A stretch of DNA of 64,000 nt from Lingula anatina (taxonomy: Eukaryota; Brachiopoda; Lingulata; Lingulida; Lingulidae), in the NCBI RefSeq assembly GCF_001039355.2, contig NW_019774624.1, forward strand, positions 941,724 through 1,005,723. Reading direction: 5' to 3'. The notes under the pieces are model-generated. The model was not told where the DNA came from and made no database searches. It saw nothing but the letters and a program-made list of their open reading frames with translations. This document shows, piece by piece, positions 28,901 through 41,858 of the stretch. Each line of letters starts with the position of its first letter. Position 1 is the first letter of the stretch. The position numbers were made by a program, and so were the translations under genes.

Positions 28901-31612
28901 ATTATACATCTTATCTCCAGAGCACTGTGAGTCTCACATTCAGTGTGAGAACGGTGGGTTTATTGGTCCTGATTGTAACTGTAAGTGTCCAGAAGGACTG
29001 GGAGGACCTTATTGTACAGATGTGGCTAAACCCAGTGGCAGTAAGTGCTAAGTTTCTTCCACAGACCAATTACAGACTATTACAATCAAATCATAGACTT
29101 ATTCCGAACAGTAATAAATAAATGACAATAAAATAAATGATAAAATTACTAAATAAACAAAGTAAGTAAATAAATAAAATAATGAATAAATAAATGACTA
29201 ACAATATTTTCAGAGGAATGTTGGGAAAAACACTAAACGGGATAACGCAGTCATGCGAATTTTTCATTTATTTACTTAACAAAAAGTAATTAAATAAATA
29301 AAATGATAAGTAAATCAATAAAATAGGTAATAATAATAAAAAGAAGAAGAAAGGATGTAAATTGTCAACGTCACACACGTTGAGTTTCGTTTTTATACAA
29401 ACCTCGTTTCCAGTCCACGGTAGTCATTGTCAGTACTCTAAAAGTCAGGCTGGCATGACTCTTTTCATGCCCGGTAGACTGTGAGCATTTCATATTTTAA
29501 TTTTTAAATCAGGAAAACTTTGACTTGCAATTAAAAAACACGAAAAGAGATAACACATTCATAAGGATAAGTTTTTTTCCAAACAATATGAAATCATCTC
29601 AGCTGTGAAAGGCAAATTTGAAATGTTTACTATTTTTTCTGTAGTTCCATCTGTAATCCAATGACCTTTATTTCAGTGTGTGGAGGGGTGTATGAGACAT
29701 GCCAAGGGACGATTCAGACACCCAACTGGCCTGATAACTATTTGAACGAAACTACCTGTTATTGGTTTATCAAAGTAAGTGGTTTTAGCAGTGTAAAAAC
29801 TTCTTACTAAGGAGTGTCTGGAAAGAAAATGATAGGTGAAGTGTAACAAATACAATCCGCTTCAGAACCCGAGAGTTGACTACATTGTCACTGTCGAAAG
29901 CATAAATTAAACATGGCATAGGCGCATTGGTTGCTTCTTTTAAAGATTAAAATCTTTAACTCTAACTGCAGCTTTTATAAAACTTCATGAAAATCTTACT
30001 GCTTTAGTTGCAAGAAATAATTATCATCTTTACTATTGAAAAAAGTGTAGGCAGTTTAAACTGTGAATGCTAAAGTGAAAAGCTACAGGTAATTCAGCGG
30101 ATGCCTTTTGGTCAAATAAACGTTTACGACAGTGAAACGTGTACGACATGCTTCTCAAATAGGATGATATCGATGTCTTTGTGACCCCCAGTGTCCTTAA
30201 ATTTCCTTTGATACTCCACCATTTAACCAGGTTTAAAACCCGTTAAATCTTACCTGCTTGGTGAATATTTCGATTTACCTAAGAAAACTGTCATAAAATG
30301 AAAATTCATGCGCATTTGTAAACAGATATTGTTGTTCACAGTCATGTCTGTGAAGTGTTCCATCAATTATTTGGCTTGAAAGTTTAGTGGCGTGGAGTGG
30401 AGTTTTCGGTTTTCTCTAAGATGTATTTCGTATATTAACCTCAGTTTTTCATAGGGTTGCATTCCTTAAATGTATCCTTTGAGTATGTCATCCTTCATGT
30501 GTATGATATTTAAATACCATTCATGAACATCAATGAACACATAAAGGCAAGGGAAAAGTCGTATTGAACTTACTTTCCATAAAATAAACGCGTAGTGATA
30601 ATAAAACTTAGAGCTGTAGAAATTAATAGTATCAGTGACATGGTTTAATCATAATGCTACCTAATACACTGGTAAAATCCAGGCTCCACGTGGCTCTAGT
30701 ATTGAGGTGACCTTCAGCCATTTCAACCTTGAAGACGATATCCTGCACGGACGCCAAAAGTGTGGATATGACTGGGTCGAAATTAGGAAATTTGGACCGG
30801 AGAAAGTGGGACCAAGGTATGCGTTGATGCTTCTGTTAAAAATATATTGTTGACCAACTGGTTTTATAATCATTATTATTTTGGTTATTAAAAAACCAAG
30901 AGGAGTCGACTTTTTAAGAGAAAAGAGAAAAGTCTCTTTAAATGCCGGTGTCTAGCATAAAGATATTACACGTTTTGTACATTGTATTCGTAACATCGTA
31001 TAATAGAAGGCATATTTACAAAGGACTTTTTTTCATCAATTACGAGTTCACTGTCACGTTACTGAAATGCATTCATTTCAGGTACTGTGGCAATCAACTG
31101 CACGAAACAACTGCCACCTACAATGTCAGCAGTCTGCTGATAAAGTTCTCGTCAGATGATTCCTATACTTACAAGGGGTTTCAAGCCACATATAGAGTTA
31201 TACAGAAGAGAACAGGTACTGCAGAGGACCTGTTTTATCCATAATGTTTTCTCTCGTGGTCCCGTGGTTGGAAAAAATTTCGATTTGATTTAAATAATTT
31301 CTGTACCAACACAAATTTTATTCCTGTTTGAATATCTGTGTTTCATCATTTTTCGACTTTGTTTCCGGTAGCATATGTGTGATAATACATATTTACAGTC
31401 AAATGAATTATTAAAAATACGAAGCACATTAGTTTCCCATTCTTTTATCAGGGAGTTGGGGTCCTTACAGCGCCTGGAGTCAGTGCCCTGTCAGTTGTGG
31501 CGGAGGAATACAAGTACGCATGCGCTCTTGCCTCCCAAGCGGAACCATCTGCTCTGGCAAAGATTTGGATTTCAGGAAATGCAATGAACACCCTTGTCAT
31601 GAAGAAATTTAG
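25906..31612 (+). CDS. astacin metalloprotease 1 (astacin-EGF-CUB-TSP1)
   Basis: A secreted zinc endopeptidase of family M12A. Twelve exons: 25906-25992, 26099-26152, 26381-26651, 26906-27044, 27360-27432, 27715-27915, 28462-28603, 28921-29040, 29677-29774, 30683-30816, 31082-31215 and 31452-31612. They splice to 537 residues. Order: signal peptide (1-29); propeptide with the aspartate-switch motif FEGDL (Asp77); a strongly basic cleavage region near 103-118; catalytic domain with HELGHALGFYHEQSRPDRD (His213, Glu214, His217, His223) and Met-turn SIMHYG (Met270); EGF-like (about 323-360); CUB (about 363-483); TSP1 (about 486-533) with WGPYSAWSQC. All catalytic residues and domain Cys that I can check are present. 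The tail order resembles nematode nas genes of the EGF-CUB-TSP1 group. It is the most diverged of the three tandem copies. Substrate unknown; matrix processing or hatching-type roles are possible. Confidence 0.93.
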
Positions 31613-34600
31613 GAATGAAATGATAGAATTCTGTAAATCTAGAAAACTAAAGCCCAAAGACAATAAAAAAACAAACAGTCAGGGTGCAGTATGCACGGGA
31701 TCCCCAGTGATCTCAAACGGAACCACTATTGTGAAAATGGAACTTTTTATCAATTCAGTTATACAGTAGGCCTACTTAAAATAGATAAGTAATATCTAAA
31801 ACATGATGACTGTATAAAGTGAGTGTTGAGACGTGTTGAAACGTTAAGCATTGACAATTTAATTAAAGCAGTTTTGCAAATGAAAACGGTAGGCCTACAC
31901 ATTTTCACTTGCCTGTAAGATATGGGCCTTCTTGTTGGATCAGATTATTTTGACGATAAATCGATTTCAACCACCCCAGGTTTCACTTACTTCTCAGTCA
32001 GCATAAAAATAATGTGAAAAAAAAAGAATCATTCATAAATATTGTAATTAAATAGAGTTTTTGTGGTGGGTGGGGGGGGGATAATGGACACTTCAAGATT
32101 CCTGATAAGTGTTTAAAACGTCATAGAGAAGTCATAGATTTTTATCTCTTATTTCTTGCATGAGAATGGCTAATATTTCATTATATCGAACATTTTCATG
32201 TCATTGAAATGAACGGCCTATGTTTCAGCCTGAGGACCGGGGTATTTTTGACCTCTGAATATAGTAGCATTAATAAATAGGTGAACTCCACAAAGCAGCA
32301 TTACTTGTGTTGTTTAGTTTCTCTTTACAAGCAAAAACTAACTTGCCACCGACTTCTGCTTCTTTTAATGTCCTGAAACGCGTGGTGTTTCAGAGTACAA
32401 ACAACCATCCTGCTCTTTTTTTTCTTTCACCAATTGTGCACTAGAACGGGCGTCGTTTCAGATGCATTTTGATACGGGCCTTTCACCGAGTAGTGCGTTG
32501 ATTTGGCATGGACAGATGATATACAGTTTTTTGTGCCATACAACGTGAACAGACATGAAATTGCCCCTGGGAATGACCTAATAGTGACTTGGTGTAGCAA
32601 AAAATACAAATATAAGAACCATTTGGTACAGCTGTATGCACTTGACCCATCATTCTCAACCGTCTCAGCTGGCACGAATAACCTTGCTCTACGTGTAACC
32701 CTTTTATCAATGTTTAAAATATTTACCAAAGTTTTGCCATATTATGATTACGATTATTCCTGCTGTACGATGACCAGCAACATTGTGTCCTAACTTTTAG
32801 TTTGAAAAGGACGAATGTCATTATTCGACAGAGGCACGTATTTCTAAATTCGTGGAGCATTTGCAGCAATAGTAGAAATATATAAGAGAATAAAACATAC
32901 CCTGAAACACTGAATATAATAAATAAGCCTACCCAATACACAAAAAATTCGTAGGGCGCGGCCATGTGCGTATGGTTGGGTATAAATCGTTACAACAAAA
33001 ATTGTTCAAAGTACATATAGAGCCTATTAATTATTTGTGATAAAAGGTGTATGCATATAGATGCTCATGTTATCTTCGCAGAAAGACAAATAAAAATTTC
33101 AAAACTGTTCGCGATTAAAACACCACCTAAATACAATTTTTACTGAAAAATTATGTTAAAACCTTGTTCTTTCACCATTCACGTAGTGGAGGCCCTTTTT
33201 TACCTTTCTTAACACCAATATGGCGTAGATTAAGTAATACAGGAAATACTTGAGCACTTGCCATCCATGATAGCCAATGTAGAGAGGAAGGTTGACTTTG
33301 ATTGTTTGCTAGCATTATGTTCAGATTTTCTTCACTAGCAATATATTTTTCGCAAGTAAAATGTTCATGTTGTCTTCTCTATCACAATCTATTCGGTTTC
33401 GATCACAGGTTTGTTAGACCTACCCTTCTTCGCTGCCAGTAGATTATTTGACAATGCTTATTAGCTTGTAGACAACGTTATGCACAATTTTTTTATTGAC
33501 GATTAAGCTGTTATCTGTCCATATATAATACAATTGGTTTCTATTTCGTTGAATTTCGTTGATACTGTTTTTACCGTTGGCTTTATTTCTTTGTTTCTTT
33601 ATTTGTACAAACCTGGAATTAAATAAATAAAAAGTGACATCAATATACGATAAATAAGTGGAAAAGCATTCCGAGAACGCAGACCTCCGCTAAGGCAGCA
33701 AAGTCTCCACCCAATGCCGTTTCACCCCTAAATTTTCATTCTATAATGATTTAGTTTTTTGATTTTTGATTATTCATTATTGATTGATTATTGATCCGGA
33801 TCACCACCAAAAACTAATCATCATTTCCTTGGTCCACTTCTGACAGTTTCTGAAAATTTCATCAAAATCGGTCCATAACTTAGTTTTTTTATATTTGATT
33901 ATTGATTATTGATTGATTATTGATCCAGATCACCACCAAAAACTAATCACTTCTAAGTTAACCCATTTCTCACCTTCCCTGAAAATTCCATCGAAATTCA
34001 TCCATAACTTTCTGAGTTATGTTGATGACAATCAGACAGACAGACAAACAAACAAACAGGGGTGAAAACATAACCTCCTTGGCGGAGGTAATAAACTACT
34101 GAAATACTAAACTACTGAAGAACTATTAAATACTTTACTTCATTACTTACATTTTGATGCTATCTGCTATGTCCGTTACATATTTTGTCTACTGCTATCT
34201 ACTGCCCCTCCCTTGAGGTAGCTACTCTTTATACTCTCGATCACGTGTTTCAACACTGTTCATATAAACGTTAACTCTGACCACATGGTCATGTGACTTA
34301 GTGCACTTACAATTATTTTACTTGTTTCCACTAATGACAACATTATAAGCAGATATTATAATTTCAATTTAATCACGATACAATTTTATTTCCAATAGAA
34401 ATCACCTGACAATGTGAAAATAAAAAGGAATTGATTAAAAAATAAATAATAAAAAATGTGTGGATTCTTTATTTACTCTGTTTACTTGTTACCGGTTTTA
34501 CAGGCATTTAATCTTGCAAGTGTTTTATGGTTTGTGTACTTCTCTAAAATATAAGTCTTGTTGTTAATGTATCAGATGTATACCACCTTACCGAATACCA

Positions 34601-35455
34601 TTATAAGGCGAATTAATTTAATCCTATTGAAGACATGAACACATTTCTGCTACATAAGTTGGGGTTAAGAACATTGTCGGCGTTTCCCTTCTACCCGCCT
34701 AAATATACTTGTCACTGCTTCAGTGATGACGGCCACCGCATACTGACATGACAGAAAGTGAACGTTCGGACTTTGTTATAATGGCTTCGTAAGAAAAGTG
34801 ACCAAGCCGGTTGTTGTTAGAGGGTTGGTCCATTGTCCCTTTCCTAGTTCTTAAAGTGATAAGTGTGAGTTAATTTAAACTTCCCGACGGAACTTTCAAA
34901 ATGCATGACGCTACATAAGAGATGTGCAATTATTCCTGCCGTATTTCGCTCTAAAGAAAGGAAAGGAAAGAAAAGACCATATTTTCAGCAACATCGTGAC
35001 AAATTTCCTGTCAGAAAACAATAAATTCCAAGCTCAATGAATCCAATTTGTTGACTTTGGCATTTTTTGCGCAATTGACACTTGTATCTTATTTGAAAAT
35101 CACCGTTAATTTTTTTCTTGAGAGGTCTAAATTTTATGAAAATCTTCGGATTCTTGTCAACTGAACAATTTCAATATCGGTCCTCCTTTAGCTGTAACTA
35201 GGCATATGGAGAGGCGGATTGTGGCTACATTTTGTTAGCCTGAAGAGTTACAGGCACCACGTAGATGTTCGAGCGTTTGATGAGAATAAATGAATAACAT
35301 ATCACTGCTTCTCTTACGCAAAAGAGAAATTGATGGGTTTGATTTGCTGCTTTCAAAACTGAAATACGTATTAGTCGTATGATGCAATTAAACTCTTGCT
35401 ATTTGCACAAGAGAAATCATTTTGTACCTACTTAAACATTCAGGAGAGTATGGTC
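31613..35455. other. intergenic region between astacin 1 and astacin 2
   Basis: No gene is seen. Much of it aligns by eye with the region after astacin 2: text around 31710-31820 matches 44090-44190, and 34650-35640 matches 46650-47670. It is therefore part of the duplicated block. It also holds a 407-bp inverted-repeat element (33683-34089) that has no counterpart in the second copy. Confidence 0.75.
33683..34089. mobile_element. 407-bp inverted-repeat element with CCTCCGC termini
   Basis: Ends are ACCTCCGCTAAGG on the left and, read on the other strand, ACCTCCGCCAAGG on the right. Inside are two direct copies of a GATCACCACCAAAAACTAAT segment (about 33797 and 33929), GAAAATTYCATC-type motifs, and an AGACAGACAGACAAACAAAC tract near the right end. 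There is no coding sequence. From general knowledge, elements with this AAACAAAC and GGCGGAGGT ending are widespread in marine invertebrate genomes. Confidence 0.75.
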
Positions 35456-35463
35456 TATAAAAA
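35456..35463 (+). promoter_or_regulatory. TATA box of astacin gene 2
   Basis: TATAAAAA in the context TCTATAAAAAC, 93 bp before the start codon at 35549. It is shared with the other two astacin genes. Confidence 0.65.
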
Positions 35464-35548
35464 CAAACGCATAGGAGGTATTTTGGATAAGATTTGCGTA
35501 GAAAGAAAGCTGACAGGTTGCGTTCAAGATATTCCACAATTTAGAAGT

Positions 35549-38500
35549 ATGGGAAAGCCAGAAAACGGGTTTCGCGTCTTGGTCATGGCATTTCTTCTGT
35601 TGGCACTGATTGCAGTTTGTAATACGGTAAGTTGACAAATTTACCTCCTTTCTCTAGCTATAACATATTTTTCAGGAACAAAAATTATGCTGTAAAAGAT
35701 GTTTTTTCGATCTTCATTATTTCTTAATGGAGATGTTTTAACAGTTGTTAACGATATGAGAAACAAGTTGGTAGAAGTATTAAGATATGTATGTAAATCT
35801 TATATAACGTAAAAAAACTAATTAAAAGAAAGGTTATGCTATATGGAGTTTTTGCCCAATTTAATTTTTCTCTCAAAACAATCTTTCTACTTACGTCCCT
35901 TCACTTGGATTCGATGTTCTGTAACATCTATAATTTAAACTTTTTTGGAAACGATTCATTTAGAACGCTATGTCTTCTTGAAATTTTAAAAGGAAATATC
36001 GACTTTAGGTCATTTTCTTTTAAGGGCTCATCGTTTAAAGGTCTGAATTGATAAAGTTTATTACTTTTGCAGGATATTTAGACAAAATATGACTTTGCGA
36101 ATTTCAAAACGTGTATAGTTTAGATTTATCAACAAGACATATTAATGTTTTATTGTGTGACATTGCATTCCAGCTATCGTTGGCCGAAGCACAAGATGAA
36201 GAGAAGAAACTGGAGGAACTTATGAGGGTAATCTTTTTTGTTTTATTATTATTATTATTATTACAGAACACATTTTTCCAATATAAAATAGTTGAATAAC
36301 AGAAAATTGACAATACTGATGATGCCAATTCGTTTCTTGTTCCTTTGCGCTTAAAAACACGCTTATTGAAAATGGAGCATAGGTATGTCTGACCATATAA
36401 CGCAGGGAATTATATCGGATATAATTCCCTGGTCTGACTTTGAATAATTGTTTTCCGAGAGGTTTTCAAATTTGATACCGATATTTGGTTAAAGGATCTT
36501 GTGAGTGCTTCTTTTCACAAACTTCATATACTTTATAAACTACTTCTCACCTATCACTTGATGAATCTGTAACAGAGAACTAGTCTTACTGGTGATTTTC
36601 CGTTGTTTCATTACCTGAATCTGAATAATAAATATACGCATCCTCGTGTTATCAACAGTGACGAACATAGAGCGTAAGAAAAACTACAGATTTTTTATTT
36701 TACAATCATAATATAAATCATAGATATTACGTGCCTGAATAATAAAATGCACATGTCTTAGTATTATCATACAATGACGAACATAAAACATTCCTTGTAC
36801 GAATGACTACGACGACCAAAGAAACGCAGATTTTGTACACGTAAAAGCAATAGAAAACAACGATGACAATGACCGGTGGTCAAATAGGAATACATTACGT
36901 AACACAGAGTTTAATGATAACAGAAAGAAAGAAGATGGATCAAGGAATCAACTGTTACAAATCATCCTCTTCACTGAGAGCCAATAATAATAATTATTAT
37001 TATTTATTGCAAATAAAAATTGGAAAAGAGAAAGAAAAGTAACTATAACACGATATGACATTAAAAACATAAAAGAATACCTACTATACTATATTTTCCT
37101 CTAGCGCTCTCACCATGCTTGGTTCTGTAGGTGTGTATGTTCCGGTTACAATATGAGTCGATATATTATTTGCTCTTGTATGTCGCATACAGTGGATGCC
37201 CAGCAGTTGTAACTGACTTATTCCACGACTGGCACTATAGAATGAACTCACCGAAGTCTATGAAAAGTGAAACAATGAACCTCTAAATAACAATTTCTTA
37301 ATTGATTGAATAAAAATACAACTCGGTAAATTTGTCTCTCAGAATGCGTGTTATTTCAGATGAAAGTAAACAAGACCGGGAAGACCAAACCTCGATTATA
37401 TGCTACTCAGCACCAGGTAGAGACCCTCCCCGGTCAGTTCGAAGGCGACTTGTTGATAACACCAGAACAAGCCGAACACATTGAAAAGGAAACCGGCAAA
37501 AATGTCCCCGCTTTTTTTCGCAAGAAAAGGTCATTCGTCGGACAAAAGAGAAAAGCAATGAGAGACACCAACAACCACTGGAAAATGGGGATTGTGCCTT
37601 ATGTGTTCAGTTCTTCTATAGGTATGTCAAATTTAAACATTTATTGAAAATTGTGCTTATCTGAATATCTTACTAATGAAGCTTTCCATCGAAATCATTT
37701 GACGCCCTGGTGAACAAATTTTTAGCAAATCTTCCTAATATCTTATATTCACAATTTGCAACAGTGAAGTGAACCCTTTTCTATCGAGAACTTCTTTTTC
37801 TATTTCTAAATATTCAGCTCCCCAGGTCGAGGAAAAGATCAAGAAAGCCATGAAGCACTGGGAAGAACACACTTGCATTCGTTTTAGGCCTTATACAAGT
37901 GCTCTGATGCAGTACCTGCAACATGATGATTATGTGGATTTCTATAGTGGCCATGGGTACGTACGATTTCCTTCTCCTTAATGACAGATCAGGTAAACCA
38001 ATCCTTACTTTGTGATTAATTATAAACCTACGATCATGCTGATGGGCACCTTTTTTCCTAAAGTAGACTAGATACTCCGTAGAAAACTGAAGCTCATGAA
38101 AAAAATAAACCATACATAGTAGGGCCTACATAATAAAAAGAAATGCATGGAAGATCGTATGATAAGATGAATAAGGTCGTACGGTAAAACCAATCCCTGG
38201 TGGTATGTCCTGAGTATAATACATAATATGATACCATTTTAGACAGTGGTACTACCAGAAATCTTGAAAAAGTCCAAAATATCAAGTTTGCAAATGCTGC
38301 ACCATTTGACACACACACACACACACACACACATCTATTGGATGTGAATTGCGAAACTATTTTGGAATACAAATTGCGGGTATGAAAACCAAGATGGATG
38401 TCATAAGTGAAAAATGAAAGACAGTAAAGTGGAGAATATGATAAAATCGAATAATTTATTTATGTTTCAGGTGTCACTCTCACGTTGGTCGAATCGGTGG

Positions 38501-39237
38501 AAAACAGGAAGTTTCGATCGGCCTAGGGTGTGACACCATGGTAAGTGTATTGAATTTGTTGAGGTCGACGGTAATTTTAAATAGTATAGTTTCGGTGCAT
38601 ATTCTTAGTATATAAACCTAATTGTTTACCATACACACAACGACATGTCTTGAACTGTCACTTATTTCGACATTTTATGATGATATTGTTGATTCAGATA
38701 TTTCTATTTCAAGGCATCCAGCTTGCACTGATGTTCCAGATGCCTGTAGCTGGCATTTTATATATAAAATTACTACTACATGTAGTGCTACTTAAGTGAA
38801 GATAAAATTAGGTTAAAATGTTGAAAGTTTTGTATATTAAATTGACCAGTGTAAAAGAAAAGTTAATTATGCGATATTTTTCTATCTCAAGATCCGTCTC
38901 TGTACATATGTTACTTAACACATCTAACAAATAACTAGCATTTTTTCATATTTCAGTTTAGTTTTAATGTCTTTGGTGCATCTTTTCATAATTTTAGTTG
39001 GGTACTATAGTTCATGAGATTGGACATGCTTTGGGCTTCTATCATGAACAATCCAGACCTGACCGAGATAGTTTTGTCAACGTCAAGTTAGAAAACGTGT
39101 TGCCTGGCCACGCAAGTAACTTTGAGAAATATGACCGCCATGAAATCAACGATGAAAATATCCCTTATGATCTTGGCTCGGTGATGCACTACGGCGGCAG
39201 CGTAAATATTTTCTCTCTCCTCTCTCTCCCCCTCTCT

Positions 39238-39280
<43 letters not shown>

Positions 39281-41821
39281 AGAGACAGACAGACAGAGAA
39301 GCAGGGGGTTGAGGAAAGGCATGTATTTCGAATTGCACTATACCTACTTCCAATGCAAGTACTTAAAATACTGTATATGGCACTTGTCATAGCTCTTAAT
39401 ACGAATTTTTCTTTTTATAATAATATGTTTTAACTTTAATGATCAACGAAAGGAATTTGCCAACGGCGACAAGCTGACTGTGGAGACACGTGACAAGGAG
39501 ATGCAGAACGTGATCGGACAAAGAATAGGACTGAGTTTTTACGACATCAAGCTGGCTAACCAAATGTACAAATGCGATGGTGAGTTCACAAACCATATTC
39601 GTATTTGTCTTTTAGACTTTTTCTTGTGTCGCCGTTCAGTGAATAACGACCAATTTCTAATACAGGGGGGTGACGAAAGGGGTTGCACCATCTGTGTGAA
39701 TAGTTCGTTACGTGACATGGGGGGAAGCGTTATTAAAAAGACTTTTGTGGTTTATTGCACTTGTTACAAGCGATGAATTTTCATCCATTTGCCCCCCCCC
39801 CCCCCCAATCCGCCACTGGGTACGGGAGCTCACAAATGAAGGAAGAGGGAGGGAGGAGGGTAGCCTATAGGTGTCCTCCAGATAGCTTTCAGATATGGTG
39901 TGCCTGGTCAGACTGCATACATGTTTAGGGGAATTTGCAGAAGGATGGCGGACACTGGTGATGCCCATATGTCACCACACACAGCTACCGTCCGAAGTTG
40001 ACCAGTGCCAGAGACGACAGGCGTTTTTTATGCTCTCAAGTAGGAGATATGAACCGTACAGCAAAATCACTTTGCAATGGTCGCGCAAAATTTACAGGTT
40101 GGGCTTTTTCTGCTGAAACCGTGAACAACGTGGGTGGACAAGTGAGAGTATAAAGAACATCATCCACTCCTAATCTGCCAGAGAATATGCACTTCTTAGC
40201 TGGGTAGTCCACTTCAATAATGATTTGGAGCCATTGGTTTCTAAAGAATTGGTGAACTGTGGTTGATGCATGGAAACCTGAACCACGAGCGTGTCACTGA
40301 AATTCTGGACCAGCACCTTCCATCATCGGTAGAAAACATCTTTGGAAACAGGAATCATCCGTTCATATTCCAAGATGATATCGGTACACAGGGCCAGGTC
40401 AAAACAAGAGTGACATAACAAGCATGGCATCACACGGTACATTGGCCTTCCTAATCACCAGACGCAAAACTCATGTGGAATGAGTTTGGAAATCAAGTGG
40501 CAAAGGATCGCCCCTTTACTGAAAACGCTCTAAACCCAATGTGTCTTCAAAGCCTAGGCCAACAATAGCCCCCAGAAGATAACTGAACCATTACCATTCT
40601 ATGCCCAAACACCCTGAGCTTCAGAGATAACTTGCCACTAACCTCTTCACTATAGCCTATATCTTCATCGTGTCAAGTTACCTCTGACGAAAATAGTTTG
40701 ACCTAGTTTATATAAGCCAATCGAATCCATGTTTCAAAATTTTTCACCAAAGTTTGGTGAAAACGCTGATTGGTTGACCGTCAATCGGCAATCCTCGGCT
40801 GATTCCGCAAGCTCCATACTAACATCAAAGTTATTGTCGAGTGCGGAGACATCCGAGTAGTTCCGAGTGCATAACCGAACACAACTACGAGTGACTACGT
40901 AAAATAATGTGTTAAGTTATCTCTTGATTCTTTGCAAAATATGAGTATATCGGAATTGAAACCAGAGCAGTTTGAGGCCCTGCATCATTATCTACTGAGG
41001 GATGATGTATTTTGCGTGCTGCCCACAGGTTACGGCAAGTCCCTGATATTCAGCCTTATCTTTGATTGGTCCGGATTTGAACAAAGCGCGCTTTGACTCG
41101 TCATTGGCTAGATCGTTCAATGAGTCATTGAGTGCGGGCTTTAAATTTGATTGGCGGGCGGCGGGGGCTATCGAATGTGGTCAGAGGTAACTTGACACGA
41201 TGAAGATAGGCTATAGTGAAGAGGTTAGTGGCAATTAAGTTATCTCTGAAGCTCAGGGTGTGCCCAAAAGGATGGTGGCCATATTGAGATCGCGTGGCCA
41301 TCCTGCAAAACATTAATAATGACATATTTTACATGTTACTTGCGTAATGTAAGGATTCACACTGGTCTGTTAGGGACCATTCCCAGACCCTATATCGTAC
41401 TAACTTTGGATCGATCTATCTCTAGCTAAATTGCAATCAACTTGAGTGACTTTGATGTCTTTCACGCCTACTGAAGCTGCTAGGGGGTAATTAATTATCG
41501 TTTAGAAGCTTCAGTTTAGCGTGCCAGACATCTAAGCATTTAAGCTGAAAGCAATTTAGCGAGAAACCCCTTGAAGCAATTTGGTGCATAAAATCAAGGA
41601 CTGTGGATAGAAAAACTGCTCTGTCTGTTGGCATGAGGAATTAATTTTTTCAAAAATCCTTTTCAGCACACTGTAATTCCAACATTAAGTGTGAGAACGG
41701 TGGGTTTATTGGTCCTGATTGTAACTGCAAGTGTCCACACGGACTTGGCGGGCCATTCTGTAACGACATCAACAGAGCGGACGTCCGTAAGTAAATTTCC
41801 ACAACTGAATAAAGACAATGA

Positions 41822-41858
<37 letters not shown>

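Larger units (their letters stand above)
39970..41316 (+). pseudogene. decayed Tc1/mariner-type transposase, interrupted by a second element
   Basis: Fragments in several frames match the Tc1-type DDE transposase order: NLNHERVTEILDQHLPSS (about 40278-40335), IFGNRNHPFIFQDD, then a degenerate WPS-SPD-x-x-x-MWNEFGNQV segment (about 40440-40500) corresponding to the usual WPxxSPDLNPIENLWxEL motif. Many stops and shifts are present. The C-terminal codons are split: SMPK before and RMVAILRSRG after the insertion at 40610-41260, ending with TAA at 41314-41316. The gene lies in astacin 2 intron 7 in the same orientation. It is inactive. Confidence 0.8.

Noticed and set aside
35396-35548. N-terminal extension of astacin 2 upstream of 35549
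   Set aside because: The frame is open by chance. It contains the TATA box, and astacin 3 has an in-frame stop at the equivalent place.
39665-39822. possible transposon fragment ending in a C run and ATCCGCCACTGG
   Set aside because: The right end resembles a common TIR (CAGTGGCGGAT), but no left end or target duplication could be found.
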